Positions 38,663 through 48,979 of a DNA stretch of 64,000 nucleotides are shown one piece after another. Each line of letters starts with the position of its first letter. The first letter of the stretch is position 1. The notes below the pieces were generated by a model. The model had not been told where the DNA came from. It saw nothing but the letters and a program-made list of their open reading frames with translations, and ran no database searches. Source of the DNA: Bacteroides zhangwenhongii (GTDB lineage: Bacteria; Bacteroidota; Bacteroidia; Bacteroidales; Bacteroidaceae); the NCBI RefSeq assembly GCF_009193325.2, contig NZ_CP059856.1, forward strand, positions 3,596,001 through 3,660,000. Direction: 5' to 3'. Position numbers and translations under genes: made by a program.

Positions 38663-41473
38663 ATGAAACGATTTATCAGATTAGTCTCATTAGTTCTTTT
38701 AATTATGAGTACAAGCGGTAACACTTTTGCAGAAGAAAAAGTGAACGTAGTCAAACAAGGTACTATCCGCGGACGTATTGTGGATACTTCCAAACAAATT
38801 CTTCCGGGAGCCTCCATCTATATTGAGAAATTACACACCGGAGTAACAAGTGATATCAACGGTTACTACACATTTGCCAATCTTACTCCCGGCACATACA
38901 CCGTAAAAGTAAGTTATGTAGGTTACTCTCCTGTCGAAATGAAGATAACCATTCCTGCCGGAAAGACACTCGAAAAAGATGTAGTGCTCAACGAAGGATT
39001 GGAACTGCAGGAAATAGTGGTAGGCGGTGCTTTCCAGGGACAACGCCGTGCTATCAATGCACAGAAAAACAATTTGGGAATCACTAATGTCGTTTCAGCC
39101 GACCAAGTCGGTAAATTCCCCGACTCTAATATCGGAGATGCGTTGAAACGTATCAATGGTATCAACGTACAATATGACCAGGGAGAAGCCCGCTTCGGAC
39201 AAGTACGCGGAACTTCCGCCGACCTTAGTTCCGTAACCATCAACGGCAACCGCCTTCCTTCCGCTGAAGGTGATACGCGAAACGTTCAGCTCGATCTGAT
39301 TCCCGCCGATATGATACAGACCATTGAAGTGAATAAAGTAGTTACTTCCGATATGGACGGAGACGCTATCGGAGGCTCCATCAATCTCGTCACGAAAAGC
39401 ACTCCGTACAAACGTACTTTCAGTGCTACTGCCGGAACCGGATACAACTGGGTCAGTGAAAAAGCCCAATTGAATCTGGGGCTTACCTACGGCGATCGAT
39501 TCTTCAATAATAAATTAGGAGTAATGGCTGCTATCTCCTACCAAAACGCTCCGGTAGGATCGGATGATGTGGAGTTCGAATATGATGTCAACAAGAAAGG
39601 GGAAGTAGTCATGGTAGAAGCACAAAAACGCCAATACTACGTAACCCGTGAACGCCAAAGCTACTCATTGGCCTTCGACTACGATATAAACCCGAACCAC
39701 AGACTGATATTGCAGGGTATCTATAACCGCCGCCATGACTGGGAAAACCGTTACCGCGTCACTTATAAGGACCTGGACAAGACAGGACTGGATGACGAAG
39801 GTGAAATGCAACAATCCGCACAGATAGAAACTAAAGGAGGCACACCCAACAATAAAAATGCCCGTTTGGAATTACAGCAGACTATGGATTTCAGTCTGAG
39901 TGGAGAGCACCAATTCGGCAAACTATCTATGGATTGGGGAGCTTCTTACGCACGTGCCACCGAAGATCGTCCGAACGAAAGATATTTTAACCTGAAACAG
40001 GACTTTCTCGGATTCGACGTCGTAGATGCAGGCGACCGTTTTCCATACGTGACAACAGATGTAAGCCTCCACAATGGAAAAGTAGACGGTGAAAGAGGAA
40101 AATGGAAAGTAAAGGAACTGACCGAAAGCAATCAGGAAATCTATGAAAATGACCTGAAATTCAAAGTCAATTTCGAACTGCCTTTAACCAACGGTATCTA
40201 CGGCAACAGTCTGAAGTTCGGAGCCAAATATGTTTCCAAGACAAAAGACCGTGACGTAATCTGCTACGACTACGCAGATGCATATAAAGACACCTACGAT
40301 ACAGAATACATGAACAATCTTACCAGTCAGATCCGAGGCGGCTTCATGCCCGGCAGCCAATACAAAGCTACGGATTTCGTCTCCAAAGAATACTTAGGAT
40401 CACTCAATCTGGCCAATATGGAAGGCGAGCAGGTTCTTGAAGAGTCTTCCGGCAATTACCACGCCAAAGAGAACGTCACTTCCGCTTTCTTCCGTTTCGA
40501 CCAGAATCTCGGAAAGAAAATAAAGATGATGTTAGGACTCCGTATGGAAGCCACTCATATTAAATACAACGGCTGGAATTGGAACGTAGATGAAAACGAA
40601 GATGAAAGCCTCGAACCGACCGGTGATCATAAAAATGACTATGTCAACTGGCTTCCCAGCGTCTTATTCAAATACGATGTAAACGACAATTTCAAAGTAC
40701 GCGCATCTTTTACAGAAACATTAAGCCGTCCCAAATATTCGGCATTGATCCCGTGCGTGAATATCAACCGTAGCGACAACGAGCTGGTGATGGGTAATCC
40801 TGATTTAACTCCGACTATATCCTACAACTTCGATTTAAGTGCAGATTATTACTTCAAAAGTGTAGGTTTGGTCAGTGCAGGCATTTTCTACAAGAAAATC
40901 AACGATTTCATTGTAGACCAGGTAATAGGAGATTATACCTACCAGAATAACGAATACAAAAAATTCACTCAGCCCCAAAATGCAGGTGATGCAGATCTAT
41001 TAGGCGTAGAACTTGCTTACCAACGTGATTTCAGTTTCATTGCTCCCGCACTGAAATGTATCGGATTCTACGGCACATACACCTATACCCACACTAAAGT
41101 GAACAACTTTAACTTCGAAGGACGTGAAAATGAAAAAGACTTGTCTCTACCCGGTTCTCCGGAACACACTGCCAACGCCTCTCTCTATTTTGAGAAGAAA
41201 GGATTCAACGTACGTCTCTCTTATAACTACGCCTCCAGTTTTATCGATGAAATGGGAGAAGTTGCCGCACTAGACCGCTATTACGATGCAGTCAATTACA
41301 TGGACTTGAACGCCAGCTATACGTTTGGGAAGAAAATAAAGACTACGTTCTATGCGGATGCCACCAATTTGCTGAACCAGCCGTTGCGTTATTATCAAGG
41401 CGTCAAAGACCGTACAATGCAGTCGGAACACTATGGAGTGAAGATTAACGCCGGAGTAAAAGTCAACTTCTGA
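38663..41473 (+). CDS. TonB-dependent outer-membrane receptor
   Basis: 936 residues. A signal peptide (LVSLVLLIMSTSGNTFAEEK), then a CarboxypepD_reg-like domain (GRIVDTSKQILPGASIYIEK, SDINGYYTFANLTPGTYTVK), then the plug (NAQKNNLGITNVVSADQVGK, VRGTSADLSSVTINGNRLPS, EVNKVVTSDMDGDAIGGSIN) and a beta-barrel ending in KVNF. The plug style fits TonB receptors paired with a metallophosphatase rather than SusC: no SusD follows. The phosphatase gene lies 88 bp downstream, so the pair may handle a phosphorylated substrate. Confidence 0.9.
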   Translation: MKRFIRLVSLVLLIMSTSGNTFAEEKVNVVKQGTIRGRIVDTSKQILPGASIYIEKLHTGVTSDINGYYTFANLTPGTYTVKVSYVGYSPVEMKITIPAGKTLEKDVVLNEGLELQEIVVGGAFQGQRRAINAQKNNLGITNVVSADQVGKFPDSNIGDALKRINGINVQYDQGEARFGQVRGTSADLSSVTINGNRLPSAEGDTRNVQLDLIPADMIQTIEVNKVVTSDMDGDAIGGSINLVTKSTPYKRTFSATAGTGYNWVSEKAQLNLGLTYGDRFFNNKLGVMAAISYQNAPVGSDDVEFEYDVNKKGEVVMVEAQKRQYYVTRERQSYSLAFDYDINPNHRLILQGIYNRRHDWENRYRVTYKDLDKTGLDDEGEMQQSAQIETKGGTPNNKNARLELQQTMDFSLSGEHQFGKLSMDWGASYARATEDRPNERYFNLKQDFLGFDVVDAGDRFPYVTTDVSLHNGKVDGERGKWKVKELTESNQEIYENDLKFKVNFELPLTNGIYGNSLKFGAKYVSKTKDRDVICYDYADAYKDTYDTEYMNNLTSQIRGGFMPGSQYKATDFVSKEYLGSLNLANMEGEQVLEESSGNYHAKENVTSAFFRFDQNLGKKIKMMLGLRMEATHIKYNGWNWNVDENEDESLEPTGDHKNDYVNWLPSVLFKYDVNDNFKVRASFTETLSRPKYSALIPCVNINRSDNELVMGNPDLTPTISYNFDLSADYYFKSVGLVSAGIFYKKINDFIVDQVIGDYTYQNNEYKKFTQPQNAGDADLLGVELAYQRDFSFIAPALKCIGFYGTYTYTHTKVNNFNFEGRENEKDLSLPGSPEHTANASLYFEKKGFNVRLSYNYASSFIDEMGEVAALDRYYDAVNYMDLNASYTFGKKIKTTFYADATNLLNQPLRYYQGVKDRTMQSEHYGVKINAGVKVNF

Positions 41474-41561
41474 TACAGGCTGATTTGTTCCTTTTAAACC
41501 AACAGTCCCTCAAAAATAAAATAATTGCATATATTTACAAACATCTAATATACAACAGAAT

Positions 41562-42500
41562 ATGAATATAAAGATTAAAGGTTTATTGATTCTAGCACTG
41601 ATTTCCGTCTGTACATTCGCTCAGGCACAATTGACGGATTATTCTATATTTGATCAGAAGTTCAACTTCTACATAGCGAACGACTTGGGACGTAACGGAT
41701 ATTATGACCAAAAACCGATTGCCGAACTGATGGGTACGATGGGAGAAGAGGTCGGTCCCGAATTCGTCCTAGCTACCGGGGATATCCATCATTTCGAAGG
41801 AGTGCGCAGCGTGAACGACCCCTTATGGATGACCAACTACGAACTTATCTATTCTCATCCGGAATTGATGATTGATTGGTTTCCGATTTTGGGAAATCAC
41901 GAATATCGCGGTAACACACAAGCTGTATTGGACTACACCAATATTAGCCGCCGTTGGACAATGCCCGACCGTTACTATACAAAGAGATTCGAAGAAGAAG
42001 GTGCAACCATCCGTATCATTTGGATTGACACGACTCCTCTGATCGACAAATACCGCAAAGAGAATGATAAATACCCCGATGCCTGCCAACAGGATATCAA
42101 CAAACAACTGGCATGGTTGGATTCTGTGCTGGCTAATGCCAAAGAAGACTGGATTATCGTAGCCGGACACCATCCTATCTATGCATACACCCCGAAAGAA
42201 GAAAGCGAACGGATGGACATGCAGAAACGTATAGACCCTCTCTTGCGCAAATATAAAGTAGATATGTATATCTGCGGACATATCCACAACTTCCAGCATA
42301 TCCGCGTTCCGGAAAGTGACATCGACTATATTGTCAATTCCTCTGCATCACTGGCACGCAAAGTAAAGCCCATCGAAGGAACAAAATTCTGTAGTCCTGA
42401 ACCGGGTTTCTCCATCTGCTCTATCAACAAGAAAGAACTTAATCTACGCATGATAGACAAGAAAGGAAATGTGCTTTATACAATCACCCGAAAGAAATAA
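41562..42500 (+). CDS. Secreted calcineurin-like metallophosphatase
   Basis: 312 residues, signal peptide (LILALISVCTFAQAQ). Metal-binding motifs: YIANDLGRNG (in place of the usual DxH), ATGDIHHFEG, LGNHEYRG, VAGHHPIYAY, and CGHIHNFQH. This pattern fits the purple acid phosphatase/TRAP type. It is likely periplasmic or surface-exposed and follows a TonB receptor, which suggests that released phosphate or its parent molecule is imported together. It is separated from the next gene by a convergent terminator. Confidence 0.85.
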   Translation: MNIKIKGLLILALISVCTFAQAQLTDYSIFDQKFNFYIANDLGRNGYYDQKPIAELMGTMGEEVGPEFVLATGDIHHFEGVRSVNDPLWMTNYELIYSHPELMIDWFPILGNHEYRGNTQAVLDYTNISRRWTMPDRYYTKRFEEEGATIRIIWIDTTPLIDKYRKENDKYPDACQQDINKQLAWLDSVLANAKEDWIIVAGHHPIYAYTPKEESERMDMQKRIDPLLRKYKVDMYICGHIHNFQHIRVPESDIDYIVNSSASLARKVKPIEGTKFCSPEPGFSICSINKKELNLRMIDKKGNVLYTITRKK

Positions 42501-42547
42501 GTTCTCTTAAAAAGATAAATTCTACTCTCAGAAAAAACACACGACAT

Positions 42548-42580
42548 AGGGTGTCTCTTTCGTGATGAAAGGGACACTCT
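42548..42580. terminator. Convergent bidirectional terminator
   Basis: AGGGTGTCTCTTTC (42548-42561) pairs with GAAAGGGACACTCT (42567-42580), with A- and T-rich flanks. It ends both the phosphatase and the MscS-type gene. Confidence 0.85.
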
Positions 42581-42603
42581 AACTATATATCTATCGGTCA
42601 CAG

Positions 42604-44454
42604 TCATTTCGGCTTACTTTCTTGAGCAGCCTTATCTGTAGGACTTGTATTTCTCAAATCATCTTTCGGAATCGTCGTTTCATTACCATCTCGCATAGCC
42701 ATATAATGCGGTGACATGATCTCAATACCCGCCTCATTAAATTTATCCTGAATATTCTGATGCAGGTTTGAATAAATCTGAGGCATTTTATCAGCTTCCT
42801 TGATATAAGCATTCACCTGATATACCGGATACCAGTCACTTAAAGAAGTTTCCAGAACAAACGGACGCGGGTCGTCCACTACACCGGGAGTATTCAATGC
42901 CGCATCAATCAACAATTCATTTACTTTCCGCCAAGGGATATCATAACCAATGGACACCTCAGAATGAATAATCAGCCCGTATTCACGTGCTGACGTGCTA
43001 TAGTTCACGGTATGAGACGACATGACGAAAGAGTTGGGTACAGTGACCACCTCATTCTTAGGCGTACGGATACGGGTGACAAGCGGAGTTTTCTCAATAA
43101 TGTTCCCTGTAGTATCATTCAACTGAATCCGATCTCCTATCTTGAACGGACGCATATAAGTAATCACCAATCCGGCAATGATGTTGCCGATAACCGTACT
43201 CGAACCGAGTGAGACAATCAAGCCGACAAACACCGATATTCCCTGAAATACTCCGGAGTTGGAACCCGGCAAGTAGGGATAAATCATCGCAATCATAAAG
43301 GCATAGAGCAGAAAACGGATAATATGGAACGTCGGCATTGCCCAATCCGGATAAAAGCCGTTGATCTTAAGACGCCCTCCCTCTACTTCACGTGCCAGAT
43401 ACAACACGAAACGCACCAGATATTTCACTGCATACCAGATCACAATAATGGTAAACAGTTTAGGAATGTAGTCAATGATACCGACAAAGATTCCACGAAT
43501 CGGATTCCAGATATAACCGAGCAGACGATAAGCCAACCCTTCCGTCTGTGGGAAAATAATAAAAATCAGCGGTACGGTAAACAGTAATTGCAATCCCATA
43601 AGGATATACCGCCCTACACTGGCTAGAAAGACTAACAGATTCGCCTGCTTCTGTGCATCCAACAATTCATATCCTTGAATCGACACCGGTTTTATCTTCG
43701 TATCTTTCAAGCGCAGAATGCGTACTTTCAACTTACGGAACAACCAATTGGTAAGACGGAATAAAAAATACTGGCCTACAATCACCAATACAAAATAGAG
43801 AATACGTTTTGCCATTCGCCAAATCCCGTGTTCCGCTTTCATCTCGTGCAGTTTGTCAACAACGTTCTGCCGTCTCTCATTCGCCAGAGAATCACGGGAA
43901 ACGCCCTCCCATAAAGCGTCCTGATCCGTAAGGGATAGCAACACCTTATTGCCATACATCAAATCGGAAACAATATCCGAATGGTCTACAGAAACCGAAT
44001 CGGGACGGAGATTGAAGCGCCTTCCCAATTCTTCAATGGCGCTACCGGTCATTTGCGCCCGTTGTTGAGGAGTATACCCACCCCGTTTTGTATAAAGATA
44101 AAATAAAGTATCGCCATCCGCCACTACAGGGATGCCTTTGGTAAACTGACGCAAAGAATCGATGCGTTGTCGTTGCTGGGCATACTTCACCGAATCGGCT
44201 GCGGCCATCTGAAGCTTCATCTGTTCCATCTCCATCCGCATATTCGCCTCATTAAGCCGGGCAGTCTCCAATGTCTTTTGCAAATTTGCCACATAGGCAG
44301 AGTCCGATTCCTGTTTCATAGAAGCATGTACACCGGTTATACTATCCCCTGCAAATATCTTTTTGACAGCCTGCTCCAACTGCGCTTGTACCCCAATTGT
44401 TGCAAAAGACATCAACAATATCAGCACCAACCGCTTTATTTTATTTATTTCCAT
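42604..44454 (-). CDS. MscS-family mechanosensitive ion channel
   Basis: 616 residues, minus strand. A signal peptide (LVLILLMSFATIGVQAQ) is followed by a coiled-coil periplasmic domain (residues about 45-120), several membrane segments (about 220-400), then the MscS core (FVGLIVSLGSSTVIGNIIAG, LVITYMRPFKIGDRIQLNDT) and a cytoplasmic domain (TPKNEVVTVPNSFVMSSHTV). It opens on membrane tension to release solutes. A large N-terminal domain is common in Bacteroidetes homologues. Confidence 0.92.
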   Translation of the reverse strand: MEINKIKRLVLILLMSFATIGVQAQLEQAVKKIFAGDSITGVHASMKQESDSAYVANLQKTLETARLNEANMRMEMEQMKLQMAAADSVKYAQQRQRIDSLRQFTKGIPVVADGDTLFYLYTKRGGYTPQQRAQMTGSAIEELGRRFNLRPDSVSVDHSDIVSDLMYGNKVLLSLTDQDALWEGVSRDSLANERRQNVVDKLHEMKAEHGIWRMAKRILYFVLVIVGQYFLFRLTNWLFRKLKVRILRLKDTKIKPVSIQGYELLDAQKQANLLVFLASVGRYILMGLQLLFTVPLIFIIFPQTEGLAYRLLGYIWNPIRGIFVGIIDYIPKLFTIIVIWYAVKYLVRFVLYLAREVEGGRLKINGFYPDWAMPTFHIIRFLLYAFMIAMIYPYLPGSNSGVFQGISVFVGLIVSLGSSTVIGNIIAGLVITYMRPFKIGDRIQLNDTTGNIIEKTPLVTRIRTPKNEVVTVPNSFVMSSHTVNYSTSAREYGLIIHSEVSIGYDIPWRKVNELLIDAALNTPGVVDDPRPFVLETSLSDWYPVYQVNAYIKEADKMPQIYSNLHQNIQDKFNEAGIEIMSPHYMAMRDGNETTIPKDDLRNTSPTDKAAQESKPK

Positions 44455-44555
44455 ATTCTACTATTCAAATGATTACAAATTAAGGTCAATCCACTTCTTT
44501 ACTAAAACAGAGCAAACATACGGATTGTTTTTGACATTACAATTCCTAAATTGAT

Positions 44556-44563
44556 TATCTTTG
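44556..44563 (+). promoter_or_regulatory. Promoter -7 box (TATCTTTG) for antiporter gene
   Basis: TATCTTTG lies 21 bp before the ATG at 44584, with TTTG at 44530-44533 (spacing 22). The antiporter frame extends upstream across it, so 44584 is the better start. Confidence 0.6.
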
Positions 44564-44583
44564 CAATTCAAACGGAAAAAGCT

Positions 44584-45576
44584 ATGAATATATTATTTCT
44601 TATAGGGGGACTTATCCTCATTCTGCTAGGTGCCAACGGATTAACAGACGGTTCCGCCTCAGTAGCCAAACGCTTTCGCATTCCGCCTATCGTTATCGGG
44701 CTTACTATTGTCGCATTCGGAACTTCTGCCCCAGAACTGACGGTCAGCGTTTCTTCCGCTCTCAAAGGCAGTGCGGACATCGCTATCGGTAATGTAGTGG
44801 GAAGCAATATTTTCAATACATTGATGATCGTAGGCTGCACCGCCCTATTTGCCCCGATTGTCATCACCCGTAATACGCTCAGAAAAGAAATACCGCTCTG
44901 CATACTCTCTTCAATCATTTTATTGGTTTGTGCCAACGATGTCTTTCTGGATAAGGCATCAGAGAATATTCTAAATAGAGTAGACGGTCTGTTATTGCTT
45001 TGCTTTTTCGCCATCTTTATGGGATATACATTTGCTATCGCTTCCTCTGGTCCTTCCAAGCCTATAGCGGACAATGCACAGCCAGCCAAGCACTCCACCG
45101 AAGAAGAGGAAATCAAATCGCTCCCCTGGTGGAAATCCACTCTATATATCATCGGCGGTCTGGCTGCACTTATATATGGAGGACAGTTATTTGTCGATGG
45201 AGCCACTGGTATTGCCCGCAGTCTGGGAGTCAGTGAATCGATTATCGGCCTGACTTTGGTAGCGGGAGGCACTTCTCTGCCCGAACTTGCCACTTCCATC
45301 GTTGCCGCATTGAAGAAAAATCCGGAGATTGCCATCGGTAATGTAATAGGAAGCAATCTTTTCAATATCTTCTTCGTATTGGGATGCAGTGCAAGTATCA
45401 CCCCGCTCCATCTTAACGGAATTACCAACTTCGACTTATTCACATTAGTAGGTTCCGGTATCCTGCTCTGGTTCTTCGGGCTATTCTTCGCCAAACGAAC
45501 GATTACACGGATAGAGGGAAGTATCATGGTGGCTTGTTATATAGCTTATACATTAGTATTGATTTATAATACTTAA
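44584..45576 (+). CDS. Ca2+/Na+ (cation/Ca2+) exchanger, CaxA/YrbG-like
   Basis: 330 residues from the ATG at 44584. Two inverted NCX repeats are visible: GTSAPELTVSVSSALKGSAD with IAIGNVVGSNIFNTLMIVG, and GGTSLPELATSIVAALKKNP with IAIGNVIGSNLFN. About ten membrane segments. It exports Ca2+ in exchange for Na+ (or K+). It ends 4 bp into the convergent GH172 gene's 3' end. Confidence 0.92.
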   Translation: MNILFLIGGLILILLGANGLTDGSASVAKRFRIPPIVIGLTIVAFGTSAPELTVSVSSALKGSADIAIGNVVGSNIFNTLMIVGCTALFAPIVITRNTLRKEIPLCILSSIILLVCANDVFLDKASENILNRVDGLLLLCFFAIFMGYTFAIASSGPSKPIADNAQPAKHSTEEEEIKSLPWWKSTLYIIGGLAALIYGGQLFVDGATGIARSLGVSESIIGLTLVAGGTSLPELATSIVAALKKNPEIAIGNVIGSNLFNIFFVLGCSASITPLHLNGITNFDLFTLVGSGILLWFFGLFFAKRTITRIEGSIMVACYIAYTLVLIYNT

Positions 45577-47570
45577 ATAATATAACAAAAGACCTGATAC
45601 TCTGCCTCATTCCAAGCAATCCTCCCCTCCTTAGACATAGAAACAGGAACAATACGAATATTTAAAGATTTCTTTCCCTTAGTATATCTGGCTGGAATTT
45701 CAAAATCATCTTCCAGCCAGCGTTTATAAGGATTGCTATCAGCTACATACCATAAACGTTCTATAACCTCTTCACCATCAACAAAAACACGTGCAGCTTG
45801 CCGGGTATCGTTTTGATCACTCAATCTACGCAAGCGCACTCCTTCATTTTGAGAAAGGATATTCACTCTGAAGCTACTACAGTTCTTGAACCGGACAACT
45901 TCTCCCATGCATAAAACACTGTCCTCTTTCCCTTCAAAAAAACTTTCCAGTTTTGTTTTCCGCACATTGCCCATAGCCTTATAAGAATGCTGTTTAATAG
46001 CATGCGGAGAACTCAAATTCAAACTATCGGTTTTCACCAACACACTTTTATCCTGACCATAATAAAAGATAGTACCCGAATGTTCCAAATACTGATTGTT
46101 ATATTCTCCCGACTCTATTCCAAACTTTAACTCCGAATAGAAAGGATAACTATCACCAATACAAAAACGAGTCATAGACCAAGGATTATCCGGAAGACCG
46201 TCATACCCACCCATCGGATGTACTTCAGGTGGAGTCGGGAATCCCCAGCCATAACAAACATAACTTTCAGAACCGTCACTCTCAACTTGCGGTGTCCGTT
46301 TGCCGTCAATATATACACGAACATCCCCTTCGCAAGAAATAATATGCGAGCGTTCGGCATGACATGTGATATGAGCGGCAACCATTTTTCCTCTTCCTTG
46401 AATAGCAGCTATCGGACTATCTGTTCCTGCCACATGTTTTCGTGTATAATATGGTGTATTACGAAAGTATCCGGTATTAGATGTAGGATAAACCGAGCGG
46501 GAAACTGCTATTTCTGAAAATCCCAAAGAAACAGGAACGCCACTACGATTTTCAATCATTATCTTCACATGCTTCCAATATGGCATTGGAAAATAATTAT
46601 AGAACCAACCGTCCGTGTTATATCCGGACAGTAAATAGTTAGTATCGTGAAAACCCAAAGAGTTACCTCCCAGACAAGCCAAAGGACAAGAAATGTCGGG
46701 TTGTTGATGAGCATCCCAAAACATATGAATCCACACATCCTGCAAGTGCTGCTCATTAATCGCCGGAAGATAAAATTTTAAAGACCCGATAACTCCCTCT
46801 CCTTTTTCATCCAATAAAGTAATACATTCGCCAGCATTGACCTTTTGTTCCGACTTTCGATGATATACCAATTGATCATCACACAAAAAACCGCTTCCCT
46901 GTTTTTTCCATAATTGTATCAAAGTATCATAATTTTCCTTCCCGGTAAATGTATTGATTCCATTGTCCGTATAAGTGTGGTATACAATATGTCCCCAACC
47001 TCCTTCACCTTTTGTTCTGTCATAACCTTCCAGTTTCACATCAGTGGTTACACGACAACCCTTGTTAAACGGCATCGGCACAAAGCTTCGTGCCACACGT
47101 ATGGGTCCTCTTCCATTATCAAACGGACCAATATAGCTTTCAGCCAAAGGCTTAATAAAGGGCTCCTTCTCTCCGAATTCAGATAAACGTAAACTAAAAC
47201 GAGGTGTTTCTTCTCCATCAAAATAAAAGCGAAAAAGCGGATCACTTGAACTCATATAGCGATGTTGTACAAGGTTATAAATACATCCCGGACCCTCGGC
47301 ATCAAATATTACCCATTCTCCACGTTGATCCTGATAAAGGCTCCAATCCCAGTCGGCATTCTTTCCTCTTTTATCAATGCTACCTTCATAGTGGACCGAG
47401 GTTCCACGATCTAACAGGGGTAAAGATGCAATATCTACCATTCGGGATATACCATAAGATATACTATCGACCTGCCAACCCGGCTGCACTGTAGAGACTA
47501 TTGAACCAGTTGCCAACAGTGACACAGCTCCGAAAACAACAAAACAAATAAAAAAAATACTTCTTTTCAT
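45573..47570 (-). CDS. GH172 family (DUF2961) glycoside hydrolase
   Basis: 665 residues from the ATG at 47570 (a frame to 47636 is longer). The leader (MKRSIFFICFVVFGAVSLLA) is a signal peptide. DUF2961 features: WVIFDAEGPGCIYNLVQHRY, FYFDGEETPRFSL, RSFVPMPFNKGCRVTTDV and a conserved GWGHIVYHTYTDNG. The family includes difructose-anhydride-synthase and alpha-arabinofuranosidase activities; the substrate here cannot be named. It is adjacent to but divergent from the PUL, so its membership in the pathway is possible. Confidence 0.85.
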   Translation of the reverse strand: MKRSIFFICFVVFGAVSLLATGSIVSTVQPGWQVDSISYGISRMVDIASLPLLDRGTSVHYEGSIDKRGKNADWDWSLYQDQRGEWVIFDAEGPGCIYNLVQHRYMSSSDPLFRFYFDGEETPRFSLRLSEFGEKEPFIKPLAESYIGPFDNGRGPIRVARSFVPMPFNKGCRVTTDVKLEGYDRTKGEGGWGHIVYHTYTDNGINTFTGKENYDTLIQLWKKQGSGFLCDDQLVYHRKSEQKVNAGECITLLDEKGEGVIGSLKFYLPAINEQHLQDVWIHMFWDAHQQPDISCPLACLGGNSLGFHDTNYLLSGYNTDGWFYNYFPMPYWKHVKIMIENRSGVPVSLGFSEIAVSRSVYPTSNTGYFRNTPYYTRKHVAGTDSPIAAIQGRGKMVAAHITCHAERSHIISCEGDVRVYIDGKRTPQVESDGSESYVCYGWGFPTPPEVHPMGGYDGLPDNPWSMTRFCIGDSYPFYSELKFGIESGEYNNQYLEHSGTIFYYGQDKSVLVKTDSLNLSSPHAIKQHSYKAMGNVRKTKLESFFEGKEDSVLCMGEVVRFKNCSSFRVNILSQNEGVRLRRLSDQNDTRQAARVFVDGEEVIERLWYVADSNPYKRWLEDDFEIPARYTKGKKSLNIRIVPVSMSKEGRIAWNEAEYQVFCYII

Positions 47571-47875
47571 AAGGTAATAAACATAAAGTAAAACATTAAT
47601 TCTATCTATAAAATTTAATTCATAAAAGTACGGCAACTTATACAGGCATACAACTACTTTATTATCAAATCAATATACTATTTCAACCTTCAAGTTATCT
47701 GTTATCATATTTATTTTCCGACTTAATCCTTTTTTATATATATAATAAGGTAATGCACCCCTGTTCTAAATAAATAGTAAGAAAAGTATCAGTATATGAT
47801 AACAAAGCACTTTTTTACATATTTTTTTTGTGCTTACTTTGCAACGTCCATCTTATATGTTATACCTAATTTATT
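47571..47875. promoter_or_regulatory. Divergent intergenic region, GH172 and PUL start
   Basis: 305 bp, AT-rich, with no gene. TACTTTGC (47836-47843) resembles a -7 box for the GH5 gene at 47876, with the A/T tract before it. The minus-strand GH172 promoter is expected in its left part. No clear regulator-binding repeat was seen. Confidence 0.45.
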
Positions 47876-48859
47876 ATGAGAATGAAGAAAGTCATTTTGT
47901 TTACCACCTTATTTTCCATGATATCATTATTCGGTTACAGCAAAGACCCTGTAAAACAATGGGGACAACTACAAGTAAAAGGCAATCAACTATGTAGCCA
48001 AGCCGGAGAACCTATCGTATTAAGAGGAGTCAGTTATGGCTGGCATAATCTATGGCCCAGATTTTACAATAAGCAATCTGTAAAATGGTTGAAAAAAGAT
48101 TGGAAATGTACCGTCTTACGTGCAGCAATGGGAACAGTTATTGAAGATAATTACATCGAGAATCCGGAATTTGCTCTAAAATGTATGAATAAAGTAATTA
48201 AAGCAGCCATCAAAAATGATATTTATGTAATAATCGACTGGCATACTTATTATCCACAAAAAGAAGAAGCGAAAGCATTTTTCTCAATGATGGCACAGAA
48301 ATATGGGAAATATCCTCATATTATTTATGAAATATATAACGAGCCCATGGAAGACAGTTGGGAAAGCGTGAAAGAATATGCAACTGATATTATCTCTGAA
48401 ATACGTAAATATGATCCTGATAATATTATTCTCGTAGGCAGTCCACACTGGGACCAGGACTTACACTTGGTAGCAGAAAGTCCTTTAAAAGGATTCGATA
48501 ATATAATGTATACTCTGCATTTCTATGCCGCTACCCATAAACAAGGGCTACGGGATAGAGCTGAAGCGGCATGGAAAAAAGGTATTCCCATCTTTGTTTC
48601 AGAATGCGCAGGCATGGAATGTACTGGCGACGGCCCATTAGACATACCGGAATGGACCCGCTGGGTAGAATGGCTGGAAAGCAAAAAGATCAGCTGGGTT
48701 AACTGGTCCATTTCAGACAAGAACGAAACTTGCTCCATGATTCTTCCGCGAGCAAGCAAAAACGGAGGATGGGACGAATCTTTAATAAAACCCGCAGGAC
48801 GTCAAAGCCGTAAGTTTATCCAACAATACAACTCACATATTTATAAAAATAAAGAATGA
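47876..48859 (+). CDS. GH5 (subfamily 2-like) endo-beta-1,4-glucanase
   Basis: 327 residues, signal peptide (KKVILFTTLFSMISLFGYS). The sequence is close to Bacillus-type GH5_2 cellulases: GNQLCSQAGEPIVLRGVSYG, YVIIDWHTYY, YEIYNEPMEDSWESVKEYA with the acid/base Glu near 154, PHWDQDLHLVAESPLKG, and FVSECAGME with the nucleophile Glu near 242, WVNWSISDKNETC. It would cut beta-1,4-glucan or glucomannan outside the cell or in the periplasm. It stands just upstream of SusC with its own promoter-like stretch. Confidence 0.85.
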   Translation: MRMKKVILFTTLFSMISLFGYSKDPVKQWGQLQVKGNQLCSQAGEPIVLRGVSYGWHNLWPRFYNKQSVKWLKKDWKCTVLRAAMGTVIEDNYIENPEFALKCMNKVIKAAIKNDIYVIIDWHTYYPQKEEAKAFFSMMAQKYGKYPHIIYEIYNEPMEDSWESVKEYATDIISEIRKYDPDNIILVGSPHWDQDLHLVAESPLKGFDNIMYTLHFYAATHKQGLRDRAEAAWKKGIPIFVSECAGMECTGDGPLDIPEWTRWVEWLESKKISWVNWSISDKNETCSMILPRASKNGGWDESLIKPAGRQSRKFIQQYNSHIYKNKE

Positions 48860-48914
48860 TAAAATAATATCAGTTTTAGGCAAATAACGTCAATAATTTA
48901 CATTCCTTATTTAC

Positions 48915-48922
48915 TAGCTTTG
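48915..48922 (+). promoter_or_regulatory. Promoter -7 box (TAGCTTTG) upstream of SusC
   Basis: TAGCTTTG fits TAnnTTTG and lies 58 bp before the SusC start. The 100-bp gap between the GH5 and SusC genes supports a separate promoter, possibly the main inducible one of the PUL. Confidence 0.6.
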
Positions 48923-48979
48923 CATTAATAAATTAATATACGAGATTTTATACTAAAGTTAATTTTAAATTTGATAAAA

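Noticed and set aside
44568..45527. 319-residue minus-strand frame inside the antiporter gene
   Set aside because: It is antisense to a well-supported cation exchanger with both NCX repeats; a shadow frame.
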